Below, in pieces: positions 7,842 to 15,270 of a stretch of 20,513 bases of DNA. Source of the stretch: Kiritimatiellia bacterium. GTDB taxonomy: Bacteria > Verrucomicrobiota > Kiritimatiellia > RFP12 > UBA1067. The notes under the pieces are model-generated. The model was given only the letters and a program-made list of their open reading frames with translations. It had not been told where the DNA came from and did not search any database. Position 1 is the first letter of the stretch. Every line of letters begins with the position of its first letter. Both the position numbers and the translations under genes were made by a program. The stretch is taken from the NCBI GenBank assembly GCA_017508315.1, contig JAFVZE010000276.1, forward strand, positions 1 to 20,513. Direction: 5' to 3'.

Positions 7842-9812
7842 TCATTTTTTGCGCTTAAGCGCCATTATCTGATCGCGCAGATACGCCGCACGCTCGAATT
7901 CGAGCCGGTCGGCCGCATCAAGCATATCGCGCTGAAGCTCTTCAAGAAGCGATGCTTTGTCGCCGATTTCCGGAAGCGGCGCGGAAAGCGCATCCTTCTT
8001 CCCGCTCCGGAAGACATAGGCGCTTTCATTGATCTCCCGGCGCACGCTCTTCGGAACGATGCCGTGCGCCTCATTGTAGGCGATCTGCTTTCTGCGGTGG
8101 CTCTCGGTCAGGCGCAGCAGATCGTCGATGGCGTCGGTGCGATGGTCGGCATAGAGTATGACCCTGCCCTTCTCATGCCGAGCCGCCCGGCCGGCCGTCT
8201 GCACGAGCGAAGTGGTCGAGCGCAGGAAGCCCTCCTTGTCGGCGTCGAGAATCGCCACCAGCGCCACCTCCGGCAGATCAAGCCCTTCGCGCAGCAGGTT
8301 AATGCCCACCAGAACGTCGAACTCGCCCTTGCGCAGACGCTGCAGGATGGAAACGCGCTCGATGGCATCGATGTCGCTGTGCAGATATTCGACGCGGACT
8401 CCGGCTTCATGCAGATACGCCGTCAGATCCTCGGCGGAACGCTTCGTAAGCGTCGTCACGAGAACCCGGTCGCCGCCGCCGCTTCTGACGCGCTCGATCT
8501 CCCCGATCAGATCGTCGATCTGGTTCCTGAGCGGACGGATCTCCACCTCGGGATCCAGCAGTCCCGTCGGGCGGATCACCTGCTCGGCTACGGTCTTCGC
8601 CTGGGAATACTCGAAATCCCCCGGCGTCGCCGAACAATAGACGATCTGAGCGACTTTGGCGTTGAACTCATCGAACGTGAGCGGCCGGTTGTCTTTCGCC
8701 GACGGCAGACGGAACCCGAAATCGACGAGCTTTTCCTTGCGCGCCTGGTCGCCGTTGTACATCGCCCGCACCTGCGGGACCGTAACGTGGCTCTCGTCGA
8801 TGACGGTCAGAAAACCGTCCGGGAAATAGTCGATCAGACACTCGCCGGGAGTGCCCGCAGGGCGCCCGGTAAGCGGGCGCGAGTAGTTTTCGATCCCGTT
8901 GCAGTATCCGAGCTCGCGCATCATCTCGATATCGTATTCGGTACGCTCGCGCAGCCGCTGCGCCTCAAGCAGTTTCCCCTTCGACTCGAAAAACCGGAGC
9001 CGCTCGGCAAGTTCGCTTTCGATGCGCCCGAACGCCGCTTCGAAACGGTCCTTGCCCATCACGAACTGCCGCGCCGGAGTGATGACCGCCGCCGGGTGCG
9101 AAACGCCGCGCTTTCCGGTCAGCGGATCAAGTTCGCGGATCGACTCGACTTCGTCGCCGAAGAACTCGATGCGCAGCGCCTTCGTCTCGTACGCCGGAAA
9201 AACGTCCAGCACATCGCCGCGCATGCGGAACGTGCCGGGCTTGAAATCGTAATCGTTGCGCACGTACTGCGCCTCCGCCAGCCGCGATGCGATCGCGCTG
9301 CGCCCGCCGGCGGGGGATTCGCCGACATCGACGCGCACGGCGAGATTGCGGTATTCGTCGCTCTCGCCGAGACCGTAGATGCAGCTCACCGACGCGACCA
9401 CGATCACATCGCGCCGCGCCAGCAGCGCATTGGTCGCCGCAAGGCGGTAGCGCTCGATCTCCTCGTTGACGGAAGCGTCCTTCTCGATGTAGGTGTCGGT
9501 CTGGGGGATGTAGGCCTCGGGCTGGTAGTAATCGTAATAGGAAATGAAATACTCGACGGCGTTTTCAGGAAAGAACTCCTTCAATTCGGCGAAAAGCTGC
9601 GCGGCGAGAGTCTTGTTGTGGCTGAGAATGAGCGTCGGACGGTTCCACTTCTCGATCAGGTTGGCGAGCGTGAAAGTTTTTCCCGAACCGGTGACGCCCT
9701 GCAGCACAAGCCGGTCCTCTCCGCGCCTGAGACCGTCAAGCAGCGCGGCGACCGCCTCGCCCTGATCGCCAGAAGGCTTGAACTTCGACTTCAGTCTGAA
9801 AAGACGCTCCAT
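7842..9812 (-). CDS. uvrB: Excinuclease ABC subunit B
   Basis: UvrB is the damage-verifying helicase of nucleotide excision repair; it receives DNA from UvrA and recruits UvrC. All hallmarks are present in 656 residues: Walker A GVTGSGKT (39-46), the beta-hairpin YYDYYQPEAYIP (92-103) that clamps the damaged strand, DESHVT (339-344), CSATPGD (393-399), GINLLREGLDLPEV (503-516), the QTAGRAAR arginine-finger motif (538-545) and a C-terminal UVR coiled-coil domain (about 622-653) that binds UvrC. Length and order are normal, so it should be functional. It starts 9 bases after the stop of the methyltransferase gene. No uvrA or uvrC is in the window and no SOS box was recognised upstream. Confidence 0.98.
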   Translation of the reverse strand: MERLFRLKSKFKPSGDQGEAVAALLDGLRRGEDRLVLQGVTGSGKTFTLANLIEKWNRPTLILSHNKTLAAQLFAELKEFFPENAVEYFISYYDYYQPEAYIPQTDTYIEKDASVNEEIERYRLAATNALLARRDVIVVASVSCIYGLGESDEYRNLAVRVDVGESPAGGRSAIASRLAEAQYVRNDYDFKPGTFRMRGDVLDVFPAYETKALRIEFFGDEVESIRELDPLTGKRGVSHPAAVITPARQFVMGKDRFEAAFGRIESELAERLRFFESKGKLLEAQRLRERTEYDIEMMRELGYCNGIENYSRPLTGRPAGTPGECLIDYFPDGFLTVIDESHVTVPQVRAMYNGDQARKEKLVDFGFRLPSAKDNRPLTFDEFNAKVAQIVYCSATPGDFEYSQAKTVAEQVIRPTGLLDPEVEIRPLRNQIDDLIGEIERVRSGGGDRVLVTTLTKRSAEDLTAYLHEAGVRVEYLHSDIDAIERVSILQRLRKGEFDVLVGINLLREGLDLPEVALVAILDADKEGFLRSTTSLVQTAGRAARHEKGRVILYADHRTDAIDDLLRLTESHRRKQIAYNEAHGIVPKSVRREINESAYVFRSGKKDALSAPLPEIGDKASLLEELQRDMLDAADRLEFERAAYLRDQIMALKRKK

Positions 9813-9821
9813 AAAAAGCGC

Positions 9822-10739
9822 TCACGGAAGCGGTTTCACCGACTTGAGCACCGAATACCCGCGGCGGCGGACGATCTCCACCGAAGGGAAATACCGCTCC
9901 TGCACCGGCTTGAGCCCCGCCTCGTTCTTGACGACCGTATAGCAGACGCCTCCCGCCTTGAGCGCAGATTTCGCCGTTTCGAGAAAAACGTCCGCGATGC
10001 GGTAATCGGAATAGTAGGGCGGATTGCCCACAAAAGCGTCGAACGTGCCGGCCGCGTCCGGCAGCGAGGCGATCCCGTCGTCCGCGAGCACGACTTCGGC
10101 CGGAATGCCGAGGTCGCGGGAATTGAGCCGCGCCGCCTCGACCGCGCGGGAATGCGAATCTATCATCGTCAGCGCCGTCCCGGGAACGGCTCCCGCGACG
10201 AGGAATCCGACGAGACCGCAGCCGCAGCCCATATCCAGCAGTTTGACCGGAGAGCGCGCCTGCGCAAGTTCCCGCGCCGCGACTTCCGCAAGCGCAAGTC
10301 CGCCTTCGTCCCGGCGACGGTGGCAGAAACAGCCAGGAAAACTCGTAAGCTCGATCCTGCGGCCGCCGGGCACGCTCGCCGGATAGCGGGCGGCGAAACT
10401 GCGCACGCGATCGGGATCTTTTTTGATCTTGCCGAGAAGATCGTTGCGGTCGCGCTCGCGGCCGACGAAATCCAAAGTGAACCTGCGCGGCGAAAGAAGA
10501 TGTATCTCCTGGAGAAGATCGAGCGAAAGCTCCCCGCTCATCAGTTTGGGTCCGGTCCGGAAGACGATCTCGTCCCAGTCTCCCCCGGGCAGATGCGCGC
10601 TGCAGACCACCTTGGCGTCCGGACGGGTCTTTTCGATGGCATGGGCGTGATAGATGTCGAGAGTGTGGCAGAGCGTATCGCCGGCAAGCAGCTCACTTGT
10701 CAGATCGGAAGCCTTGAACCCTACCAGAAGCCGTTTCAC
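9822..10739 (-). CDS. RsmC-like class I SAM-dependent methyltransferase
   Basis: This 305-residue protein has a C-terminal Rossmann methyltransferase domain of the MTS (methyltransferase small) type. SAM-binding motif I is LLDMGCGCGLVG (167-178) and the N-methyltransferase motif is NPPYY (239-243). The segment SFPGCFCHRRRDEGG before motif I resembles the family's PGVFS...LD..S element. RsmC and RlmG methylate guanines in 16S or 23S rRNA, which makes rRNA guanine-N2 methylation the best guess; the exact target cannot be read from sequence. The N-terminal half (1-120) is diverged, possibly a degenerate duplicate methyltransferase domain as in RsmC. The start is GTG, one base after the trpS stop, which suggests translational coupling. 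An alternative is another small-molecule or protein N-methyltransferase. Confidence 0.75.
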   Translation of the reverse strand: MKRLLVGFKASDLTSELLAGDTLCHTLDIYHAHAIEKTRPDAKVVCSAHLPGGDWDEIVFRTGPKLMSGELSLDLLQEIHLLSPRRFTLDFVGRERDRNDLLGKIKKDPDRVRSFAARYPASVPGGRRIELTSFPGCFCHRRRDEGGLALAEVAARELAQARSPVKLLDMGCGCGLVGFLVAGAVPGTALTMIDSHSRAVEAARLNSRDLGIPAEVVLADDGIASLPDAAGTFDAFVGNPPYYSDYRIADVFLETAKSALKAGGVCYTVVKNEAGLKPVQERYFPSVEIVRRRGYSVLKSVKPLP

Positions 10740-10740
10740 G

Positions 10741-11700
10741 TCAAAGACCTACCGCGGACCTCACTTTTTCCATGACCGGAGCGGCGGCGGCACGCGCTCT
10801 CGCCGCGCCGTCGCGAAGGATGTCCTCGAGCGAACCGGGGTCTTTTTCGAGCGCTTCGCGCTTCTCGCGGAACGGATCGAAAAGGCGGTGGTACGCGGCG
10901 AGCAGCTCCTTCTTCGCATGGCCGTAGCCGTAATTCCCGGCGCGGAAATTCGATGCCATCGTCCCGACCTCCTCCGCGGAGGCGAAAAGTTTGTATAGTT
11001 CGTAGATGGAATTGCCCTCCGGTTCCTTGGGCTCCTCCATGGTCTTCGAATCGGTGACGATGCCCATCACCTTCTTCTTGACCGCGCCGGGCGCCTCGAA
11101 AAGTCCGATCGTGTTATGATAGGACTTGGACATCTTCTGACCGTCGGTTCCGGGGACGGTGGCCACGGTTTCGGGAATGTAGGCGTCGGGCAGTTTGAAT
11201 ATCTCGCCGTAGGCGTTGTTGAACTTCTGCGCCAGATCGCGCGTCACCTCGAGATGCTGCTTCTGATCCTTGCCCACCGGAACGAGATCGGCGTTCATGA
11301 TGAGGATATCGGCGGCCATCAGCACGGGATAGGCGAAAAGCCCGTGGGTGGCGTCGAAACCGTGCGCCATCTTGTCCTTGTAGCTGTGGCAGCGCTCGAG
11401 AAGCCCCATCGGCGTCAGACACGAAAGATACCAGGCGAGCTCCTGCACTTCGGGAACGTCGCTCTGACGGTACATGACGCTTTTCGCCGGATCGAGGCCG
11501 CAGGCGAGATAGTCGAGCGCCACATCTTTCGTCGCTTCGCGCAGCGCCGCGCCGTCGCGCAGAGTCGTCATGGCGTGGTAGTTGGCGATGAACATGAAGT
11601 TTTCGCCCTTCTCCTGAAGGTCGAACATCGATTTCATCGCGCCGAAATAGTTGCCCCAGTGGAGCTTGCCCGAAGGCTGGATACCGGTTAAAACTCTCAT
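10741..11700 (-). CDS. trpS: Tryptophan-tRNA ligase
   Basis: TrpS charges tRNA-Trp with tryptophan using ATP. The 319 residues carry the class I signatures: TGIQPSGKLHWGNY (HIGH-equivalent, near 5-18), the tryptophan-pocket segment MAADIL (128-133), VGKDQKQHLEVTRD, and the KMSKS loop GQKMSKS (187-193). Length is typical of the bacterial enzyme. It is the first gene of an operon with the methyltransferase, uvrB and panB, separated from the preceding nuclease gene by 43 bases that hold an extended -10 promoter. There is no Shine-Dalgarno sequence; the -10 box ends 8 bases before the ATG, so a leaderless mRNA is predicted. No T-box or trp leader fits in this space. Confidence 0.97.
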   Translation of the reverse strand: MRVLTGIQPSGKLHWGNYFGAMKSMFDLQEKGENFMFIANYHAMTTLRDGAALREATKDVALDYLACGLDPAKSVMYRQSDVPEVQELAWYLSCLTPMGLLERCHSYKDKMAHGFDATHGLFAYPVLMAADILIMNADLVPVGKDQKQHLEVTRDLAQKFNNAYGEIFKLPDAYIPETVATVPGTDGQKMSKSYHNTIGLFEAPGAVKKKVMGIVTDSKTMEEPKEPEGNSIYELYKLFASAEEVGTMASNFRAGNYGYGHAKKELLAAYHRLFDPFREKREALEKDPGSLEDILRDGAARARAAAAPVMEKVRSAVGL

Positions 11701-11708
11701 GGGAGCGT

Positions 11709-11717
11709 ATTATACCA
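11709..11717 (-). promoter_or_regulatory. Extended -10 promoter of trpS, leaderless-type
   Basis: On the minus strand the sequence reads TGGTATAAT, a perfect -10 hexamer (11709-11714) with the TGn extension. The 17-base position upstream has no good -35. Exactly 8 bases separate the hexamer from the trpS ATG, so transcription should begin 0 to 2 bases before the start codon. The metX promoter at 15140-15148 has the same arrangement. Confidence 0.65.
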
Positions 11718-11743
11718 AAATATGACCTGTATGAATCCGGCAA

Positions 11744-12616
11744 TCAATTCCACCGTTTGGTCGTCTCCGTCTGTCGCTGCTCGATGGTCACGAAAACCGC
11801 AAAATGATCGGAAAGTCCGTCGTTGGCCGCTATGAGCGGCGTTCCGAGCACGTTGAAGCCGCGGATCATCACGTAATCGAGGGCGCTGTCGCCCCATTTC
11901 CGCGAGGGGTAGGTTCCGCGCCCGTCCGCCGGCAGCAGCGAAAGCGTATTCGTGAAACCGGCCTGCTCGAAAATGTCGAAAATCCTCTCCTCCGAAAATT
12001 CCTTCCTCCAGCGGTCGGCGTTCAGATCCCCGGCGACGATAACCGGCCTTGCCTCTCTGCCGCGCCGCGCCCGCTCCACAAGCTGTTCGACCGCTCTGGC
12101 GCGCTTCTGCCGGTTCAGCTCCCGTTTCGCATCCGTATTAGCCCCGTAGTTGGACTTGAGATGGACGGCATAGACATCGGCGGTCGTCGCCGGATTCAGC
12201 ACCACCGCGGCGAACGCATATCCGCGCGGCGGCGTAAGTTCGCGCATGTTCTTCCACCTGCTCCACCCGGCGGACGCCACCGGCAAGGTGGTGGCGATGA
12301 CATCCTGCTGCATATCGAAGCGGTCGCGGCGGCGGTAGCGCGTAATCGCGGCGATCGCGAGATTCCTGCGCCCTATCCGGGCTATGAGATTCGAGGCCGA
12401 AACCGGTCCGCGGATTTCGTTCAGACAGAGAATGACCTCGTTGGTTCCGCCGGGATCGATCTTCGCCAAAGCGCCCCTGAGCATTTCGGCCGCCGCCGAA
12501 ACCGTCGCCTCTTCGACCGCCGGATTCGCCCGGTGTTCTGCCCGCCCCGACGGAAACCAGCGTCCGTTCCAGGTACCGACGACGACCGCGGCGACTATGG
12601 CGGCGAGAAAATTCAT
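11744..12616 (-). CDS. Endonuclease/exonuclease/phosphatase-fold protein with hydrophobic N-terminus
   Basis: This 290-residue protein has the full set of EEP superfamily (DNase I-like) active-site elements: TWNGRW (15-20), LNEIRG with metal ligand E67, VHLKS (H152), AGDLNAD (195-201), SALDYVM (near 244-250) and the terminal LSDHFAVFV (D270, H271). It is therefore likely to be a Mg-dependent phosphodiesterase or nuclease; substrates range across DNA, inositol phosphates and lipids, so the target is unknown. The start chosen is ATG 12616, which overlaps the cysE stop (ATGA); a longer frame to 12691 lies inside cysE and is rejected. The first 14 residues (MNFLAAIVAAVVVG) are hydrophobic, perhaps an export signal, though they also run into the first beta-strand. 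It closes the metXW-cysE operon. Confidence 0.8.
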   Translation of the reverse strand: MNFLAAIVAAVVVGTWNGRWFPSGRAEHRANPAVEEATVSAAAEMLRGALAKIDPGGTNEVILCLNEIRGPVSASNLIARIGRRNLAIAAITRYRRRDRFDMQQDVIATTLPVASAGWSRWKNMRELTPPRGYAFAAVVLNPATTADVYAVHLKSNYGANTDAKRELNRQKRARAVEQLVERARRGREARPVIVAGDLNADRWRKEFSEERIFDIFEQAGFTNTLSLLPADGRGTYPSRKWGDSALDYVMIRGFNVLGTPLIAANDGLSDHFAVFVTIEQRQTETTKRWN

Positions 12617-13362
12617 CTGCGCCGGCGTATCTCCGGCGCCGGAGGCTTGTTGTAGACGCGTGAATCGGGCGGCACGGAATCCTTGAGCCACACGTTACCG
12701 CCGATTTCCGAATCGTGTCCGATGACGGTGTCGCCCCCGAGAATGGTGGCGCCGGCGTAGATGACGACATTGTCTTCCACGTTCGGATGGCGCTTGATGC
12801 CTTTGACCAGCGCCCCGGTCTGCGGGTCCTTGGCGAAACTGAGCGCTCCGAGCGTAACGCCCTGGTAAAGTTTCACGTTGCGCCCGATCACCGTCGTCTC
12901 GCCGATCACCACTCCGGTTCCGTGGTCGATGAAAAACCTCTCGCCGATGGTGGCGCCGGGATGGATGTCGATTCCGGTCTTCGAATGCGCATGTTCCGAC
13001 ATTATCCGCGGAATCACCGGAACACCCAGATTGTAGAGTTCGTGAGCAAGGCGGTGGACGGAGACGGCATAAAGCCCCGGATAGGCCATGACGACCTCCA
13101 TCGGGCTCGTCGCCGCCGGATCGCCCTCGTAGGCGGCGGTGACGTCGCTGTCGACAAGCCTGCGCACGCGGGGAAGCGCGGCGACGAACTTCGAAACGAT
13201 CTCCCCGGCGTCGGCATCCGGCATCAGCATCGCGACCTCGCGCTCCAGATCGGCGGCGAGAGCGGATTCGATATCGGTCGAGCCAAGTTCTCCGTAGACG
13301 CACGGATGCAGATAGGCAAGGCACTTTTCGACCACCAGAACTATGCGTTGCGGCAAAGTCAT
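12613..13362 (-). CDS. cysE: Serine O-acetyltransferase
   Basis: CysE makes O-acetylserine from serine and acetyl-CoA, the precursor that cysteine synthase converts to cysteine. The 249 residues comprise an alpha-helical N-terminal domain (about 1-115) and a left-handed beta-helix of hexapeptide repeats. Catalytic residues fit the family: D132 in IDIHPG and H147 in IDHGTGVVIGET. GVTLGAL and the IGGNVWLKDSVPPDSRVYNKP end are also typical. The sequence resembles the EpsC-type CysE group. The start has a strong AAGGAGG site (13368-13374), and its ATG overlaps the stop of the metX-metW fusion (ATGA). With the fused MetX upstream, the operon pairs activation of homoserine with activation of serine, the two entry points of sulphur into amino acids. 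Confidence 0.95.
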   Translation of the reverse strand: MTLPQRIVLVVEKCLAYLHPCVYGELGSTDIESALAADLEREVAMLMPDADAGEIVSKFVAALPRVRRLVDSDVTAAYEGDPAATSPMEVVMAYPGLYAVSVHRLAHELYNLGVPVIPRIMSEHAHSKTGIDIHPGATIGERFFIDHGTGVVIGETTVIGRNVKLYQGVTLGALSFAKDPQTGALVKGIKRHPNVEDNVVIYAGATILGGDTVIGHDSEIGGNVWLKDSVPPDSRVYNKPPAPEIRRRR

Positions 13363-15131
13363 TTCCGCCTCCTTATTCTGGCGATGATCGTGGTCGCGCC
13401 GAGATTTTTAAGCCCGAAGAGCAGCAGCAGTTTACCGATCGGATGCCGGCTTTCCGCCTTCACCTCGCATATCTCGATGCCTTCGCGGTCGCAGAGGCGG
13501 CGGAAGTCCTTCAAAGTTATGCAGTGGATGTTCGGCGTGTCGTACCACTCGAACGGCAGCGCCTTTGAAACCGGCAGACGGCCGCGGAACGCGAGCGTCA
13601 GCCGGATGCGGTACGCCGCGAAATTGGGAAACGTCACGATCGCTTCGTCGGCGATGCGCAGCGCCTCGTGCAGGAGACCGCGCGGATTGCGGACTTCCTG
13701 AAGCGTGTCGGACACGACGGCCGTGTCGTAGTACCCGTCGGGAATGAGCGAAAGCCCCTCGTCCGCGTCCTCCCAGTAGACGTTGTTGCCGTCGGCGAGC
13801 GCCTCCTCGAAACGCTCCACGTCGATTTCGACCCCGTCGCCTTTGGTTTTGCGCTGTTTGGCGAGAACGTTGAGCAGCGTTCCGTCTCCGCATCCGATAT
13901 CGACGACTTTCGCTCCGTCTTTCACCATCGACGAAATCTTGCCGTAAAGCCGCTCCTGCCACTTCATCACCTTGGGCCTGCGATCGCCGAGAAATCCGCC
14001 CACGAGTTTCGAGAGATCGCTGATGTGGGTCAGAAACGCGTCGTGCCCGGTGCCGATCTCGAGATGACAGTACGAAACGTCTTTGCCGGCGCGCAGAAGC
14101 GAGCTCGTGATGTCGCGGCTCTGCCAGTCGGCGAAGAGCACATCGCCGGAAAGCGACACGACGAGGCACTTGGCCTTGACGCGCTCGCAGGCGGCGTCGA
14201 GCGAACCGTAGCGCTCGCCCGCGTCGAAAAGATCCATCGACCTGGTGATATGAAGGTAGCTGTTCGCGTCGAAGCGGTTGATGAATTTTCTGGCCTGATA
14301 GTCGAGATAGCTCTCGATCTGGAAATAGGTCTTGAAAAGACGGTCGCGCTCCCGGCGGTCGTCCTCCGGAGCGTTGACGAACTCGTCCTGAAGTCCGCGG
14401 TGGAACTTGTCCTGAAGATGTTCGCGCGAAAGATACGTGATGTGCGCGAGCTGACGCGCCCCGGCGAGACCGAGCTTGGGCCCTTTGCCGTCGCCGTCGC
14501 CGTAATAGTCGCCGCCGTTCCAGAGCGGGTCTTCCGTGATGGCGTTGCGCCCCACGACGTCGAAAGCGAGCGCCTGGGTGTTGAGCGAGGCGGAGGTGGC
14601 GATCAGAACCGCCTTCTCCATCTCGTCGGGGCAGCGGGTCATCCAGTCCATCACCTGCATGCCGCCGAAACTGCCGCCGATCAGCGCCGCGAGTTTGGAG
14701 ACTCCAATCTCCTTGAGAAGCATCCGGTAAACGTCTACGGCGTCCGAGAACGTATATTGGGGGAATTGCGAACCGTAAGGGCGGCCGGTGTCCGGATTCA
14801 CGCTCATCGGCCCGGTGGTGCCGCTGCAGCCGCCGAGCACGTTGGCGCAGATCACATGGTAGCGGTCGGTATCGATTGCGCGACCCGGTCCCACCATGCC
14901 TTCCCACCAGCCGCTGGGCTTGGTTTCGCCCGGCCGGATGCCGGCGACATGCGCATCGCCCGTCAGGGCATGGCAGATGAAAACCGCATTGCCGGAACGA
15001 AGCGGAGCGCCGCACTCCTCGTACTGCACCTCTATTTCACGGAGAATACCGCCCGACTCGAGCCGATAACCGCCCTCGGGCAGCTTCAGCTTCAGTTTCT
15101 TTGGCTCAACAATACCGACACCTTCGTTCAT
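13359..15131 (-). CDS. metX: Homoserine O-acyltransferase fused to MetW-like methyltransferase-fold protein
   Basis: This 590-residue fusion has two parts. Residues 1-385 are a MetX alpha/beta-hydrolase, which acylates homoserine at the start of methionine synthesis: NVLGGCSGTTGP (98-109), the nucleophile S154 in GGSFGGMQ (152-159), D330 in SGDVLFADWQ and H363 in GTGHDAF complete the triad. Residues from about 392 to 590 match MetW: a SAM-binding-type DIGCGDGTLL (411-420), SDTLQEVRNP, FPNFAAYRIR and LPFEWYDTPNIH. MetW is normally a separate protein encoded beside metX and thought to support it. No stop or frameshift separates the halves. The active-site region looks more like acetyl- than succinyl-transferases, but specificity is not certain. 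Transcription probably starts at an extended -10 promoter 8 bases upstream. Its last codon overlaps the cysE start. Confidence 0.93.
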   Translation of the reverse strand: MNEGVGIVEPKKLKLKLPEGGYRLESGGILREIEVQYEECGAPLRSGNAVFICHALTGDAHVAGIRPGETKPSGWWEGMVGPGRAIDTDRYHVICANVLGGCSGTTGPMSVNPDTGRPYGSQFPQYTFSDAVDVYRMLLKEIGVSKLAALIGGSFGGMQVMDWMTRCPDEMEKAVLIATSASLNTQALAFDVVGRNAITEDPLWNGGDYYGDGDGKGPKLGLAGARQLAHITYLSREHLQDKFHRGLQDEFVNAPEDDRRERDRLFKTYFQIESYLDYQARKFINRFDANSYLHITRSMDLFDAGERYGSLDAACERVKAKCLVVSLSGDVLFADWQSRDITSSLLRAGKDVSYCHLEIGTGHDAFLTHISDLSKLVGGFLGDRRPKVMKWQERLYGKISSMVKDGAKVVDIGCGDGTLLNVLAKQRKTKGDGVEIDVERFEEALADGNNVYWEDADEGLSLIPDGYYDTAVVSDTLQEVRNPRGLLHEALRIADEAIVTFPNFAAYRIRLTLAFRGRLPVSKALPFEWYDTPNIHCITLKDFRRLCDREGIEICEVKAESRHPIGKLLLLFGLKNLGATTIIARIRRRK

Positions 15132-15139
15132 ATCCTCAC

Positions 15140-15148
15140 ATTATACCA
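15140..15148 (-). promoter_or_regulatory. Extended -10 promoter of the metX-cysE operon, leaderless-type
   Basis: The minus strand reads TGGTATAAT (hexamer 15140-15145), then 8 bases (GTGAGGAT) and the metX ATG at 15131. The GAGG is too close to the ATG to be an ordinary ribosome binding site. No good -35 is found at the usual distance. The predicted transcript begins 0 to 2 bases before the ATG, as for trpS. Confidence 0.65.
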
Positions 15149-15270
15149 TAATCAGGGCGACGTCCGCCGCGGCCGGATCTGCGCCGCCAAGATCAGCTCT
15201 CGCACCTGCTCGCGCACCCTTCGGATCGCCTGAAGTTTCAAATTGGGGAAATTCCAAGCCAGCGATCGGC
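15149..15270. other. Gap between the debranching enzyme and metX promoter
   Basis: About 120 bases after the debranching enzyme stop show no recognisable gene and no intrinsic terminator with a T-tract. Transcription from the upstream operon may stop by another mechanism or read through. Confidence 0.4.

Noticed and set aside
7788..10775. 995-codon open frame on the plus strand
   Set aside because: It lies antisense to uvrB and the methyltransferase, both of which have full family motifs. The translation is arginine-rich with no recognisable domain; it is a by-product of GC-rich third positions.
12617..12691. 25-codon N-terminal extension of the EEP-fold protein
   Set aside because: It lies inside cysE, and the ATG at 12616 forms an ATGA overlap with the cysE stop, like other junctions in this window.
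13668..15233. 521-codon open frame on the plus strand
   Set aside because: Antisense to the metX-metW fusion and without any recognisable motif.
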